Shown: piece by piece, positions 1 to 8,647 of the stretch | Layout: every line of letters starts with the position of its first letter | Numbering within the stretch: the first letter of the stretch is position 1 | NCBI RefSeq assembly: GCF_003330765.1 | Contig: NZ_CP024902.1 | Location: 2,356,001 to 2,420,000, forward strand | Origin: Burkholderia pyrrocinia | GTDB taxonomy: Bacteria > Pseudomonadota > Gammaproteobacteria > Burkholderiales > Burkholderiaceae | Length of the DNA: 64,000 nt | Direction of reading: 5' to 3' | Program-made: the position numbers and the translations under genes | The notes under the pieces: generated by a model | Told to the model about the DNA's origin: nothing | Databases searched by the model: none | Seen by the model: the letters and a program-made list of their open reading frames with translations, nothing else

Positions 1-20
1 CGCAACCGGAAACGCAAATG

Positions 21-44
21 AAAAAGCCCGCACAAGGCGGGCTT
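21..44 (-). terminator. Rho-independent terminator after tRNA-Asp copy 1
   Basis: An 8-bp perfect stem (AAGCCCGC/GCGGGCTT, 24-31 with 37-44) is followed on the minus strand by a run of T residues. It lies 10 bases past the CCA end of the last tRNA-Asp and ends the tRNA block. Confidence 0.8.
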
Positions 45-54
45 CTTCATTTTC

Positions 55-131
55 TGGCGGAGCGGACGGGACTCGAACCCGCGACCCCCGGCGTGACAGG
101 CCGGTATTCTAACCAACTGAACTACCGCTCC
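55..131 (-). tRNA. tRNA-Asp(GTC), copy 1
   Basis: A 77-nt cloverleaf on the minus strand begins GGAGCGGTAG and ends with an encoded CCA (TGG at 55-57 on the plus strand). The anticodon loop reads CTGTCAC, giving anticodon GTC for Asp. The TTCGAGTCCC T-arm is intact. This is the third and last Glu-Asp cassette in transcription order. Confidence 0.97.
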
Positions 132-210
132 AGCTTTCTGCACCATCGCCTGCAGGACATCGTCACGTTCCTGCACGCGCTGCGACACTTCTACGAAACG
201 TCGCTGAATC

Positions 211-286
211 TGGCGTCCCCTAGGGGATTCGAACCCCTGTACTCACCGTGAAAGGGTGATGTCCTAGGCCTCTAGACGAAGGGGAC
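211..286 (-). tRNA. tRNA-Glu(TTC), copy 1
   Basis: A 76-nt minus-strand tRNA begins GTCCCCTTCG and ends GGGGACGCCA with encoded CCA. The anticodon loop CTTTCAC gives anticodon TTC for Glu. It lies 79 nt upstream of a tRNA-Asp, and that spacer is nearly identical in all three cassettes. Confidence 0.97.
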
Positions 287-311
287 AACGTACTGCCTAC
301 ATCCTTAATAC

Positions 312-347
312 AAAAGCCCGTTCAAAAAACGTTTTTTGAACGGGCTT
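312..347 (-). terminator. Terminator between Glu-Asp cassettes 2 and 1
   Basis: A very long perfect inverted repeat (17-bp arms, 314-330 and 331-347) follows tRNA-Asp copy 2, with TTTT next on the minus strand. Its descending arm contains TTGAAC, which could also serve as a -35 box for the next cassette. Confidence 0.75.
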
Positions 348-352
348 CGTTC

Positions 353-429
353 TGGCGGAGCGGACGGGACTCGAACCCGCGACCCCCGGCGTGACAGGCC
401 GGTATTCTAACCAACTGAACTACCGCTCC
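353..429 (-). tRNA. tRNA-Asp(GTC), copy 2
   Basis: Identical in sequence to the first copy: 77 nt, anticodon GTC, CCA encoded. It sits 298 bases from copy 1, the period of the tandem cassette. Confidence 0.97.
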
Positions 430-508
430 AGCTTTCTGCACCATCGCCTGCAGGACATCGTCACGTTCCTGCACGCGCTGCGACACTTCTACGAAACGCC
501 GCTGAATC

Positions 509-584
509 TGGCGTCCCCTAGGGGATTCGAACCCCTGTACTCACCGTGAAAGGGTGATGTCCTAGGCCTCTAGACGAAGGGGAC
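509..584 (-). tRNA. tRNA-Glu(TTC), copy 2
   Basis: Identical to tRNA-Glu copy 1, with anticodon TTC and encoded CCA. It is the first gene of the second cassette in transcription order. Confidence 0.97.
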
Positions 585-608
585 AACGTACTGCTTACAT
601 CCTTAATA

Positions 609-642
609 CAAAAGCCCGCTCAAAAACGTCTTGAACGGGCTT
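609..642 (-). terminator. Terminator between Glu-Asp cassettes 3 and 2
   Basis: An inverted repeat AAGCCCG(C)TCAA / TTGAACGGGCTT (from 612 to 642) has one mismatch and a T-run on the minus strand. It is a slightly diverged copy of the hairpin at 312-347. Confidence 0.7.
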
Positions 643-647
643 CGTTC

Positions 648-724
648 TGGCGGAGCGGACGGGACTCGAACCCGCGACCCCCGGCGTGACAGGCCGGTAT
701 TCTAACCAACTGAACTACCGCTCC
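648..724 (-). tRNA. tRNA-Asp(GTC), copy 3
   Basis: Same 77-nt tRNA-Asp sequence as the other two copies, with intact anticodon GTC and CCA. It belongs to the cassette closest to tRNA-Ala. Confidence 0.97.
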
Positions 725-803
725 AGCTTTATGCTCCATCACCTGCAGGACATCGTCACGTTCCTGCACGCGCTGCGACACTTCTACGAAACGCCGCTGA
801 ATT

Positions 804-879
804 TGGCGTCCCCTAGGGGATTCGAACCCCTGTACTCACCGTGAAAGGGTGATGTCCTAGGCCTCTAGACGAAGGGGAC
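804..879 (-). tRNA. tRNA-Glu(TTC), copy 3
   Basis: Same 76-nt tRNA-Glu sequence as the other copies, anticodon TTC, encoded CCA. It lies downstream of tRNA-Ala, after a 137-bp spacer. Confidence 0.97.
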
Positions 880-1016
880 ATAATCTTTTCAGATCTATCT
901 GACTTTCGCTATTCACTTCTGGTCAACAGCGAAGGCCGGAATTCTAACTGCTTTAGATCATTCTGTGAAGCATTTATTACCACCGCTGCTTCGCAAATCA
1001 ACCTAATTTGTTCTGA

Positions 1017-1092
<76 letters not shown>

Positions 1093-1110
1093 TTGCAGAA
1101 CAGAAATGAG

Positions 1111-1139
1111 ATTATATGGACCGATTTTGAACTTGTAAA
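1111..1139 (-). promoter_or_regulatory. Sigma-70 promoter of the tRNA block
   Basis: Minus-strand TTTACA (-35, 1134-1139) and TATAAT (-10, 1111-1116) are separated by exactly 17 bp, 18 nt upstream of the mature tRNA-Ala 5' end. The match to consensus is near perfect, as expected for a stable-RNA promoter. Confidence 0.85.
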
Positions 1140-1219
1140 TACCCTTTTTGCGATTCGAGCGAAATTTTTGCGAAGCCGCCGCGATGTCACGCGCAGACAG
1201 CTTCGCTTATGCCCGGACC

Positions 1220-2629
1220 TCAGGCCAGCGCAGCCTCGATGCGCGATACCACGACGTCGCGACCGAACAGCACGAGCACCGCGTCGATCGACGGCGTGTG
1301 CGTCGTACCCGCCACCAGCAGGCGCACCGGCATCGCGAGTTGCGGCATCTTCAGCTTGTGCGTGCCGAGCGTCGCCTTCAGCGCAGCGGACACCGCCTCC
1401 TTCGTCCAGTCGGCCGCCTTCAGCGCGACGACGAGATCGGCCAGCGCCGGCCGCACTGCATCGGTCACATGCTGCGCGAGCGCATCGGCTTCCGGTGCCG
1501 GCACACGATAGAACATCGCGGCACCTTCCGCGATCTCCTTGACCGTCGTCGCGCGATCCTTCATCAGGCCGACCACGGCATCGAGCGCGGGGCCAGTCGC
1601 GATCGCCGCGTCTTCAATGCCGAGCGCGTCGAGGAACGGCTTCGCCAGCGCGGCGAGGCGCGCGTTGTCGGCTTCCTTGATGTAATGCGCATTCAGCCAG
1701 CTCAGCTTGCTGTGGTCGTACTGCGCGGGCGACTTGCCGAGATGATCGAGATCGAACCATTCGACAAACTGCTCGCGCGAGAAGATCTCGGCGTCGCCGT
1801 GCGACCAGCCGAGGCGCGCGAGATAGTTGACGACGGCTTCAGGCAGGAAACCCGCGTCGCGGTACGCCATCACGCTCATCGCGCCATGCCGCTTGCTCAT
1901 CTTCTCGCCCTGCTCGTTCAGCACGGTCGGCAGGTGCGCGTAGACGGGCGCCTCGCCGCCGAGCGCGTGCAGGATGTTGATCTGGCGCGGCGTGTTGTTC
2001 ACGTGGTCGTCGCCGCGGATCACGTGCGTGATGCCCATGTCCATGTCGTCCACCACCACGCAGAAGTTGTAGATCGGCGTGCCGTCCGGGCGCGCGATCA
2101 CGAGATCGTCGAGCTCCTCGTTCGAGATCTCGACACGCCCCTTCACGGCGTCGTCCCACACGACCGTACCCGTCAGCGGATTGCGGAAGCGCAGCACGGG
2201 CTTCACGCCTGCCGGCGGCTCGGGCAGCACCTTGCCGGGCTCCGGGCGCCAAGTGCCGTCGTAGCGCGGCTTCAGCCCCGCCTCGCGCTGGCGTTCGCGC
2301 AGCGCGTCGAGTTCCTCTGCCGACATGTAGCACGGGTACGCGAGACCCTTCTCCAGCATCTGCGCGAGCACCTCGCGATAGCGGTCCATCCGCTGCATCT
2401 GGTAGATCGGGCCTTCATCGAAATCCAGGCCGAGCCATTGCATCCCCTCGAGGATCGCATCGACCGCTTCCTGCGACGAGCGCTCGACGTCGGTATCCTC
2501 GATGCGCAGCACGAAAGTGCCGTTCATCTTGCGGGCGAATGCCCACGGATAAAGCGCGGAGCGGATGTTGCCGAGGTGGATGAAGCCGGTGGGACTCGGT
2601 GCGAAGCGGGTACGGACAGGACGGGTCAT
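1220..2629 (-). CDS. gltX: Glutamate--tRNA ligase GltX
   Basis: Charges tRNA-Glu with glutamate in the cytoplasm. The 469-residue product is a class I synthetase with HLGN (HIGH motif, residues 18-21) after the PSPTG segment and KMSKR at 243-247. The length is normal for the family. I chose the ATG at 2629 because the family begins close to [10 protein letters not shown]; the open frame extends further upstream, but that segment is not synthetase-like. It lies just upstream of the tRNA block, which contains its substrate tRNA-Glu, on the same strand but separated from it by that block's own promoter. A TATAAT promoter lies about 100 nt upstream. Confidence 0.97.
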   Translation of the reverse strand: MTRPVRTRFAPSPTGFIHLGNIRSALYPWAFARKMNGTFVLRIEDTDVERSSQEAVDAILEGMQWLGLDFDEGPIYQMQRMDRYREVLAQMLEKGLAYPCYMSAEELDALRERQREAGLKPRYDGTWRPEPGKVLPEPPAGVKPVLRFRNPLTGTVVWDDAVKGRVEISNEELDDLVIARPDGTPIYNFCVVVDDMDMGITHVIRGDDHVNNTPRQINILHALGGEAPVYAHLPTVLNEQGEKMSKRHGAMSVMAYRDAGFLPEAVVNYLARLGWSHGDAEIFSREQFVEWFDLDHLGKSPAQYDHSKLSWLNAHYIKEADNARLAALAKPFLDALGIEDAAIATGPALDAVVGLMKDRATTVKEIAEGAAMFYRVPAPEADALAQHVTDAVRPALADLVVALKAADWTKEAVSAALKATLGTHKLKMPQLAMPVRLLVAGTTHTPSIDAVLVLFGRDVVVSRIEAALA

Positions 2630-2738
2630 AAACGGTAACTCGAACGCCTGGGGCGCATGAATGATTCGACGCGGGATCGACGGCGGCAGCCCGGACAGCA
2701 ACGGGGCCGGCGACGCCCGGAACGGGAAAGAAGCCGGA

Positions 2739-2766
2739 ATTATACTCGCGACGGACATCGCGCCAA
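2739..2766 (-). promoter_or_regulatory. Probable gltX promoter
   Basis: Minus-strand TTGGCG (2761-2766) and TATAAT (2739-2744) have a 16-bp spacer. It would give a leader of roughly 100 nt before the gltX ATG. Confidence 0.55.
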
Positions 2767-2909
2767 GCGCACCGCTTGCTTTATGATGTGCGCGCCGCGG
2801 CCGCCAGCCGGCGCGGCGCCGGTCGCACGGAACCCGCCGCGCGGCTGCTCGGAACCTATCGCCGCCGCGGGCCGTGTAACCCGCCGCCAAGCTGCCGGAG
2901 AACCATTCG

Positions 2910-3836
2910 ATGTCGTCCCCTCGCCTGTCGCGCCGCCACTTCACGATCGCGTGCGCGTCCGCCAGCCTCGCCGCCTGTACGTCGTTCGGCGGCAAGTCCC
3001 GCCCCGACAACGCATCCAACCCCACGCAGCCGCACGAGAAGCCCGTGAAGATCGGCATCGCGCTCGGCGGCGGCGCCGCGCGCGGCTTCTCGCACATCGG
3101 CGTGCTGAAGGCGCTCGAAGCGCGCGGCATCCCGGTCGAAATCGTCGCGGGCACGAGCGCAGGCTCGGTGGTCGGCGCACTCTATGCGTCGGGCATGAGC
3201 GCGTTGCAGATCAACAAGATCGCGCTCGACATGGACCAGGCGTCGATCAGCGACTGGGCGCTGCCGTTCCGCTCGCGCGGCCTGCTGCAGGGCGTCGCGC
3301 TGCAGAACTTCCTGAACAAGACGCTCAACAACCGGCCGATCGAGAAGATGGCGAAACCGCTCGGCATCGTCGCGACGGATCTGCAGAGCGGTCAGCCGAT
3401 CCTGTTCCAGCAAGGCAACACGGGGCTCGCGGTACGCGCGTCGTGCAGCGTGCCGTCGGTGTTCGAACCGGTGAAGATCGGCAACCGCGAATACGTCGAC
3501 GGCGGCCTCGTGAGCCCGGTGCCCGCGTCGTACGCGCGCAAGATGGGCGCGAGCTTCGTGATCGCGGTCGATATCTCGGCCCGGCCGGATGGCGCAGCGA
3601 CCAACAACCCGATCGAGATGCTGCTGCAGACCTTCACGATCATGGGCCAGACGATCAAGACCTACGAACTCGACAAATACGCGGACGTCGTGATCCGCCC
3701 GAACCTCGCGGCCATGGGCGGCAGCGACTTCAACCAGCGCAACGCGGCGATCCTCGCGGGAGAGGAAGCGGTCGCGCGCATCATGCCGGAACTGCAGCGC
3801 AAGCTCGCGGCAGCGCGCGGCGTGGCTGCCGCGTAA
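2910..3836 (+). CDS. Patatin-like phospholipase, probable Tat-exported lipoprotein
   Basis: A 308-residue RssA-like patatin-family serine hydrolase, predicted to cleave acyl esters of lipids. It shows the glycine-rich oxyanion segment GGGAARG (53-59), the nucleophile elbow GTSAG with Ser83, and the catalytic Asp in DGG (Asp197), so the Ser-Asp dyad is complete. The N-terminus has SRRHF, resembling a twin-arginine signal, and a lipobox LAAC with Cys23, so it probably crosses the membrane via Tat and is lipidated. It is transcribed divergently from gltX and converges on the NlpC/P60 gene. The natural substrate cannot be read from sequence. Confidence 0.88.
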   Translation: MSSPRLSRRHFTIACASASLAACTSFGGKSRPDNASNPTQPHEKPVKIGIALGGGAARGFSHIGVLKALEARGIPVEIVAGTSAGSVVGALYASGMSALQINKIALDMDQASISDWALPFRSRGLLQGVALQNFLNKTLNNRPIEKMAKPLGIVATDLQSGQPILFQQGNTGLAVRASCSVPSVFEPVKIGNREYVDGGLVSPVPASYARKMGASFVIAVDISARPDGAATNNPIEMLLQTFTIMGQTIKTYELDKYADVVIRPNLAAMGGSDFNQRNAAILAGEEAVARIMPELQRKLAAARGVAAA

Positions 3837-3923
3837 GCCTGCCATTCGCGGGACGGCGTGCGCCGCCGCGCCGCGACCGGTGGAACGACTTCCATCCGCC
3901 ACCTGCACCCGCCCCAAAACAAA

Positions 3924-3953
3924 AAACCCTGCCGCCTTTCGGTGACAGGGTTT
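3924..3953. terminator. Bidirectional terminator between patatin and NlpC/P60 genes
   Basis: Arms AAACCCTG (3924-3931) and CAGGGTTT (3946-3953), with A-rich and T-rich flanks, lie between two convergent genes. The structure fits termination from either side. Confidence 0.7.
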
Positions 3954-3983
3954 CTTCGATCCGGCCGGACTGACCGGCGAACG

Positions 3984-4658
3984 TCAGTTGCTGCCGTTCG
4001 TCGAATCGTCGCCGATCGTCGCGCGCACGCGCTGACGCAGATCTTCGGCCTTCATCGGGAACTCCGACTCGATCCGGCGCGCGCCGGTGAAACGCTTTTC
4101 CCAGTAGCCGTTGTCGAGATCGTCGACGCGGACGGTGCTGCCCGTCGACGGCGAGTGCACGAACTTGTTGTCGCCGATATAGATGCCGACGTGCGAGAAC
4201 GTGCGGCGCATCGTGTTGAAGAACACGAGGTCGCCCGGCTTGAGGTTGCTCATGCTCACCTTCTCGCCGACGCGGCTCATTTCTTCCGCACGGCGCGGCA
4301 GCGACATGCCGAGCGTGTCCTGGAACACGTAGCGGACGAAGCCGCTGCAGTCGAGGCCCGAATCCGGCGAGTTGCCGCCCCAGCGATAGCGCACGCCGAT
4401 CATGTTCAGTGCGCCGACGACGACGTCGCCCGCCTTGCCGGCCATGCCGGCGAGGAACGACTTCGCGCCGCCGCTCGACGGCTGGGCGCTGGTCTGCTGG
4501 AGGGGGGAAGCCGACCCGATTTGAGTCGAATTCGTGACATTCTGGTTAAAACTGCTGACTTCGTCGGCGAACGCGCCGGGAGCTGCTGCGAACAGGGCGC
4601 CGATGAACAGCCCGGCGATGGTGCGCGCGCATGCCTGGGTCAGGGATCGATGCTGCAT
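3984..4658 (-). CDS. NlpC/P60 family cell-wall peptidase
   Basis: A 224-residue exported C40 peptidase expected to cut peptidoglycan stem peptides in the periplasm. A signal peptide covers about residues 1-31 (ending GAFADE). The C-terminal NlpC/P60 domain has catalytic Cys104 in DCSGF, His156 in FSHVG and His168 in KFVHS, so the triad is complete. The middle is a Ser/Gln-rich linker. It lies downstream of yejF on the same strand but has its own near-consensus promoter 50 nt upstream, so it is probably transcribed separately. Confidence 0.9.
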   Translation of the reverse strand: MQHRSLTQACARTIAGLFIGALFAAAPGAFADEVSSFNQNVTNSTQIGSASPLQQTSAQPSSGGAKSFLAGMAGKAGDVVVGALNMIGVRYRWGGNSPDSGLDCSGFVRYVFQDTLGMSLPRRAEEMSRVGEKVSMSNLKPGDLVFFNTMRRTFSHVGIYIGDNKFVHSPSTGSTVRVDDLDNGYWEKRFTGARRIESEFPMKAEDLRQRVRATIGDDSTNGSN

Positions 4659-4710
4659 TGGTCGATGGATTTTGCTTAAAAATCAGCTGATTGGCGGAAA
4701 ATTTCGGTCG

Positions 4711-4739
4711 ATACTAGCCAGCGCGTAATCGTTTGTCAA
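4711..4739 (-). promoter_or_regulatory. Sigma-70 promoter of the NlpC/P60 gene
   Basis: Minus-strand TTGACA (4734-4739) and TAGTAT (4711-4716) are spaced by exactly 17 bp. The predicted leader is about 45 nt. This is one of the best promoter matches in the window. Confidence 0.8.
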
Positions 4740-4763
4740 AACAAATTAATAAATACAATCGAG

Positions 4764-4776
4764 ATGGTCAGACCAT
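4764..4776. promoter_or_regulatory. Short palindrome ATGGTC-A-GACCAT
   Basis: A perfect 6+1+6 inverted repeat lies between the yejF stop codon and the NlpC/P60 promoter. The core TGGTCNGACCA resembles operators bound by GntR-family regulators such as FadR. It has no U-tract and is short for a terminator, so an operator is the better guess. Confidence 0.35.
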
Positions 4777-4786
4777 TGGAGGCTTA

Positions 4787-6409
4787 TCACGCTTTCCAGA
4801 CCGCTTTCAACAGTTTTTGTGTGTAAGGATGTGACGGTCTGGTGAAGATATCGGCCACGTCTCCCGACTCGACGACGGCGCCGTCTTGCATCACCGCGAC
4901 GCGGTGCGCCATCGCCCCGATCACCTCCAGGTCGTGGCTGATGAATACATAGCCGAGGTTGTATTTCTGTTGCAAATTCGCGAGCAGTTTCAGCACCTGC
5001 TGCTGGATCGACACGTCGAGCGCGGATGTCGGCTCGTCGAGGATCAGGATGCGCGGCTCCAGCACCAGCGCGCGCGCGATCGCGATCCGCTGACGCTGCC
5101 CGCCCGAGAATTCGTGTGGATAACGGTGCAGCACCGTCCGGTCGAGGCCCACTTCGCGCAGCACCGCGAGCGACTTCGCGCGGCGCGCATCGGGCGTCAA
5201 TTCCGGGTGATGCAGTTCGAGCCCCTCGCCGACGATCCGCTCGATCGTGTGACGCGGCGAAAGCGAGCTGAATGGATCCTGAAAGACGACCTGCATGTTC
5301 GAGCGCAGCGCGGTCTGTTCGCGGCCGCGATAGGTCGACAGCGCGCGCCCCTGGAATTCGATCTCGCCGCCCGCCGTCTTCTGCAGCCCGAGCAGCGCCA
5401 TCGCGAGCGTCGACTTCCCGGACCCCGATTCGCCGACGATGCCGAGCGTCTCGCCCTGCCGCACCGAAACCGACACGTCCGCGACCGCCGTCACGGGCAC
5501 CGTGCCGAACCAGCCCGCGAAGCCCGGCCGCTTGCGCGCGAACTGCACGCTCACATGGCGCGCGTCGAGCACGACGGGCGCGATCGGCATCACGGGCGCG
5601 ACCGTGCGTTGCGGCCGGCTGTTCAGCAGCCGCTGCGTATACGGATGCTCGGGTTCCGCGAAGATCCGCTCGACGGGCCCGCTCTCGACGAGCCGGCCGT
5701 GCTCCATCACCGCAACGCGCTCGGCGAAGTGCCGGACGAGATTCAGGTCGTGCGTGATCAGCAGGATCGCCATCCCGCGCTTTGCCGCTTCGTCGCGCTG
5801 CAGTTCCAGCAACAGGTCGACGATCTGCGCGCGGATCGTCACGTCGAGCGCGGTGGTCGGCTCGTCGGCAAGCAAGAGGCGCGGCCTGCAGGCGAGCGCC
5901 ATCGCGATCATCGCGCGCTGCCGCTGGCCGCCCGACAACTGGTGCGGGTAGCTGTCGACGCGCCTGTCGGGCTCCGCGATGCCCGTGCGTGCGAGCAATG
6001 CGATCGCGCGCTTGCGTGCCTCGACGGCCGATACGCCGTCGTGCAGCACGATCGTCTCGCCGATCTGCACGCCGATCGTATACAGCGGGTTGAGCGCCGT
6101 CATCGGCTCCTGGAAGATCATCGCGATGTCCGAGCCGCGCAGCCCGCGCATCTCGCGCTCGCTCTTGGCCGAAAGGTCCTGCCCCGCGAAGCGGATCGCG
6201 CCGCTCATGTCGGCATCGTGCAGCAGTCGCAGGATCGACAGCGCGGTCACGCTCTTGCCCGAACCCGACTCGCCGACGAGCGCGACGCGCTCGCCGCGGC
6301 CGATCGCGAGCGTCACGTCGTCCACCGCGACCGTGTCGCCGAAGCGCACATGCAGACCTTCGAGCGACAGCAGCGGCTCGCGCTGGGTCGATACGACCGG
6401 TTCGCTCAT
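4787..6409 (-). CDS. yejF: Oligopeptide ABC transporter, fused double ATPase (YejF type)
   Basis: A 540-residue protein with two tandem ABC ATPase domains that would power the YejBE permease. Each half has a Walker A GESGSGKS (first at 46-53) and a signature (LSGGQRQR, then FSGGQRQR), with DEPT Walker B motifs. Each half ends with the peptide-transporter C-terminal extension ([18 protein letters not shown]). The ATG at 6409 overlaps the yejE stop codon as ATGA, implying translational coupling; a longer open frame upstream runs over yejE and is not used. It is the last gene of yejA-B-E-F. Confidence 0.94.
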   Translation of the reverse strand: MSEPVVSTQREPLLSLEGLHVRFGDTVAVDDVTLAIGRGERVALVGESGSGKSVTALSILRLLHDADMSGAIRFAGQDLSAKSEREMRGLRGSDIAMIFQEPMTALNPLYTIGVQIGETIVLHDGVSAVEARKRAIALLARTGIAEPDRRVDSYPHQLSGGQRQRAMIAMALACRPRLLLADEPTTALDVTIRAQIVDLLLELQRDEAAKRGMAILLITHDLNLVRHFAERVAVMEHGRLVESGPVERIFAEPEHPYTQRLLNSRPQRTVAPVMPIAPVVLDARHVSVQFARKRPGFAGWFGTVPVTAVADVSVSVRQGETLGIVGESGSGKSTLAMALLGLQKTAGGEIEFQGRALSTYRGREQTALRSNMQVVFQDPFSSLSPRHTIERIVGEGLELHHPELTPDARRAKSLAVLREVGLDRTVLHRYPHEFSGGQRQRIAIARALVLEPRILILDEPTSALDVSIQQQVLKLLANLQQKYNLGYVFISHDLEVIGAMAHRVAVMQDGAVVESGDVADIFTRPSHPYTQKLLKAVWKA

Positions 6410-7503
6410 CGCTGGCCTCCCGCTGCGCGCACCGAATCGGCAATCCGCGTATCGAGCGCGTTGCGCAGCGCGTCGCCCATGAAGGTCAGCAGCAGCAGCG
6501 TCGCGACCAGCACGCCGAACGTCGACAGCGAGATCCACCATGCGTCGAGGTTGCCCTTGCCCTGGGCGAGCAGCTCGCCGAGGCTCGGCGTCGGCGGCGG
6601 TACGCCGAGCCCGAGGAAATCGAGGCTCGTGAGCGCGAGGATCGAGCCGCTCATCCGGAACGGCAGGAACGTGATCACCGGCGTGAGACTGTTCGGCAGC
6701 ACGTGGCGCCAGATGATCTGCCAGCTCGTGAGCCCCATCGCGCGTGCCGCGCGCACGTAGTCCTGCGTGCGGTTGCGCAGGAATTCCGCGCGCACGTAGT
6801 CGGCGAGCCCGATCCAGCCGAACAGCGACAACAGCACGATCAGCAGCAGGAAGCTCGGCTCGAAAATCGACGCGAAGATGATCAGCAGGTACAGCTCGGG
6901 TAGCGAACTCCAGATCTCGATCAGCCGCTGCCCGACGATGTCGATGCGCCCGCCGAAAAAGCCCTGCACGGCGCCCGCGGCGATCCCGAGCAGCGTGCCG
7001 ATCACGGTCAGGATCAGCCCGAACTCGACCGACACGCGGAACCCGTACACGAGCCGCGCGAGCAGGTCACGCCCCTGCGCGTCGGTGCCGAGCCAGTTCT
7101 GGCGCGACGGCGGCGCCGGGTTCGGCAGGTTCGAGAAGTAGTTCAGCGTGTCGTAGTAGTAGCGGTTCGGCGGGTAGACGACGAAGTTGCCGGGCGCCTC
7201 GAGCCGCTTGCGCACATACGGATCGAGATAGTCAGCCGGCGTCGGGAAATCGCCGCCGAAGGTCGTCTCCGGATACGCCTGGAACAGCGGGAAATAGTAC
7301 TGGCCGTCGTAGCGCACGACGAGCGGCTTGTCGTTCGACCACAGCGGCGCCGCGAGGCTCGCGGCGAATGCGACGAAGAAGATCACGAAGCTCCAGTAGC
7401 CGAGCCGCTGCTGCCTGAAGCGCTGCCACACGCGGCGCGCGGGCGACGGCGACACGCGCGCGCGCGCCGCGTCGATGCGGGACGACACGACGGCCCGGTT
7501 CAT
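6406..7503 (-). CDS. yejE: Oligopeptide ABC transporter permease (YejE type)
   Basis: A 365-residue inner-membrane permease of the DppC/OppC class. The N-terminus carries a basic cytoplasmic segment and a first membrane helix (WSFVIFFVAFAASLAAPLW), followed by a long periplasmic loop containing FGGDFPTPADYLDPYV, as in YejE proteins. The EAA loop reads RAARAMGLTSWQIIWRHVLPN and would contact the ATPase. It is 48 bp downstream of yejB. Confidence 0.93.
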   Translation of the reverse strand: MNRAVVSSRIDAARARVSPSPARRVWQRFRQQRLGYWSFVIFFVAFAASLAAPLWSNDKPLVVRYDGQYYFPLFQAYPETTFGGDFPTPADYLDPYVRKRLEAPGNFVVYPPNRYYYDTLNYFSNLPNPAPPSRQNWLGTDAQGRDLLARLVYGFRVSVEFGLILTVIGTLLGIAAGAVQGFFGGRIDIVGQRLIEIWSSLPELYLLIIFASIFEPSFLLLIVLLSLFGWIGLADYVRAEFLRNRTQDYVRAARAMGLTSWQIIWRHVLPNSLTPVITFLPFRMSGSILALTSLDFLGLGVPPPTPSLGELLAQGKGNLDAWWISLSTFGVLVATLLLLTFMGDALRNALDTRIADSVRAAGGQR

Positions 7504-7551
7504 CGCGTACCTCGCCCGGCGACGCCGGGCATGCAGACGGACTGTTTCATG

Positions 7552-8595
7552 TCAGCGCTCCAGATTGTCGAATTGAATGCGCGGATCGACCCACACATAG
7601 CAGAGGTCGGAAATCAGCTTGGTCGCCAGCCCGATCAGCGTGAACAGGTACAGCGTACCGAGCACGACCGGATAGTCGCGCCGCACGACCGACTCGTACG
7701 ACAGCAGCCCGAGGCCGTCGAGCGAGAACAGCGTCTCGATCAGCAGGCTCCCCGTGAAGAACGCACCGATGAACGCAGCCGGGAAGCCGACGATCAGCGG
7801 CAGCATCGCATTGCGGAACACATGCTTCCACAGCACGCTGCGCTCGGAGAGCCCCTTCGCACGCGCGGTCAGCACGTATTGCCGGCGGATCTGGTCGAGG
7901 AATGCATTCTTCGTCAGCATCGTGACGACCGCGAAGCTGCCGACGACCGACGCCGTGATCGGCAGCGCGATGTGCCACAGGTAGTCGAGTACCTTGCCCA
8001 CCAGCGACAGCTGGGCGAAGTTGTCCGACGTGAGGCCGCGCAGCGGAAAGAGCTGCCAGAACGAGCCGCCGCCGAACAGCACGAGCAGCAGCACGCCGAG
8101 CACGAAGCCCGGAATCGCATAGCCGACGAGCACGACGAGGCTCGTCGCGACGTCGAACGGCGAGCCGTTGCGCACGGCCTTCGCGATGCCGAGCGGCACC
8201 GATATGAGGTACGTGAGGAAGAATGTCCACAGCCCGATGCTGATCGACACCGGCAGCTTCTGCACGATCAGCGACCACACGCTCTGATGGCGGAAATAGC
8301 TGTCGCCGAGCTCGAAGCGCGAGAAGCGCTTCAGCATCAGCCAGTAGCGTTCGAGCGGCGGTTTGTCGAAACCGTACAGCGCCTTGAGCTGCGCGAGTTG
8401 CTGCGCGTCGACGCCGGTGTGCGCACGCATCCCGAACGGCACCGCGCCCTGCTCCGTCGCGCCCTTGCGCAATTCCTGCACGGCCTGTTCGACCGGGCCG
8501 CCCGGCACGAACTGGATCACCGCGAACGTGAGGGTCAGCACGCCGACGAGCGTCGGGATCATCAGCAGCAGGCGTTTGAGGATGTAGCTCCACAT
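7552..8595 (-). CDS. yejB: Oligopeptide ABC transporter permease (YejB type)
   Basis: A 347-residue permease of the DppB/OppB class, starting MWSYILKRLLLMIPTL. The first helix is followed by the family segment FVPGGPVEQ and, further on, the EAA loop TARAKGLSERSVLWKHVFRN. The ATG at 8595 was chosen over an upstream in-frame start because all DppB-like proteins begin directly with this amphipathic helix. It pairs with YejE as the channel. Confidence 0.93.
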   Translation of the reverse strand: MWSYILKRLLLMIPTLVGVLTLTFAVIQFVPGGPVEQAVQELRKGATEQGAVPFGMRAHTGVDAQQLAQLKALYGFDKPPLERYWLMLKRFSRFELGDSYFRHQSVWSLIVQKLPVSISIGLWTFFLTYLISVPLGIAKAVRNGSPFDVATSLVVLVGYAIPGFVLGVLLLVLFGGGSFWQLFPLRGLTSDNFAQLSLVGKVLDYLWHIALPITASVVGSFAVVTMLTKNAFLDQIRRQYVLTARAKGLSERSVLWKHVFRNAMLPLIVGFPAAFIGAFFTGSLLIETLFSLDGLGLLSYESVVRRDYPVVLGTLYLFTLIGLATKLISDLCYVWVDPRIQFDNLER

Positions 8596-8647
8596 AGGGC
8601 GTCGACTCGTGATCGGTAGGCTGGGTTGGACGGAAGGCCGGCGCGGG

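Larger units (their letters stand above)
55..879 (-). repeat. Triplicated tRNA-Glu/tRNA-Asp cassette
   Basis: Three direct repeats with periods of 298 and 295 bp each contain tRNA-Glu, a 79-nt spacer, tRNA-Asp and a terminator hairpin. Spacers differ at only a few positions, which indicates recent amplification or gene conversion. Identical tRNA copies are common; the conserved spacers show that the whole cassette is the repeat unit. Confidence 0.9.

Noticed and set aside
55..879. Tandem repeats considered as a CRISPR array
   Set aside because: The repeat unit is about 297 bp and made of tRNA genes. There are no short repeats with unique spacers and no cas genes.
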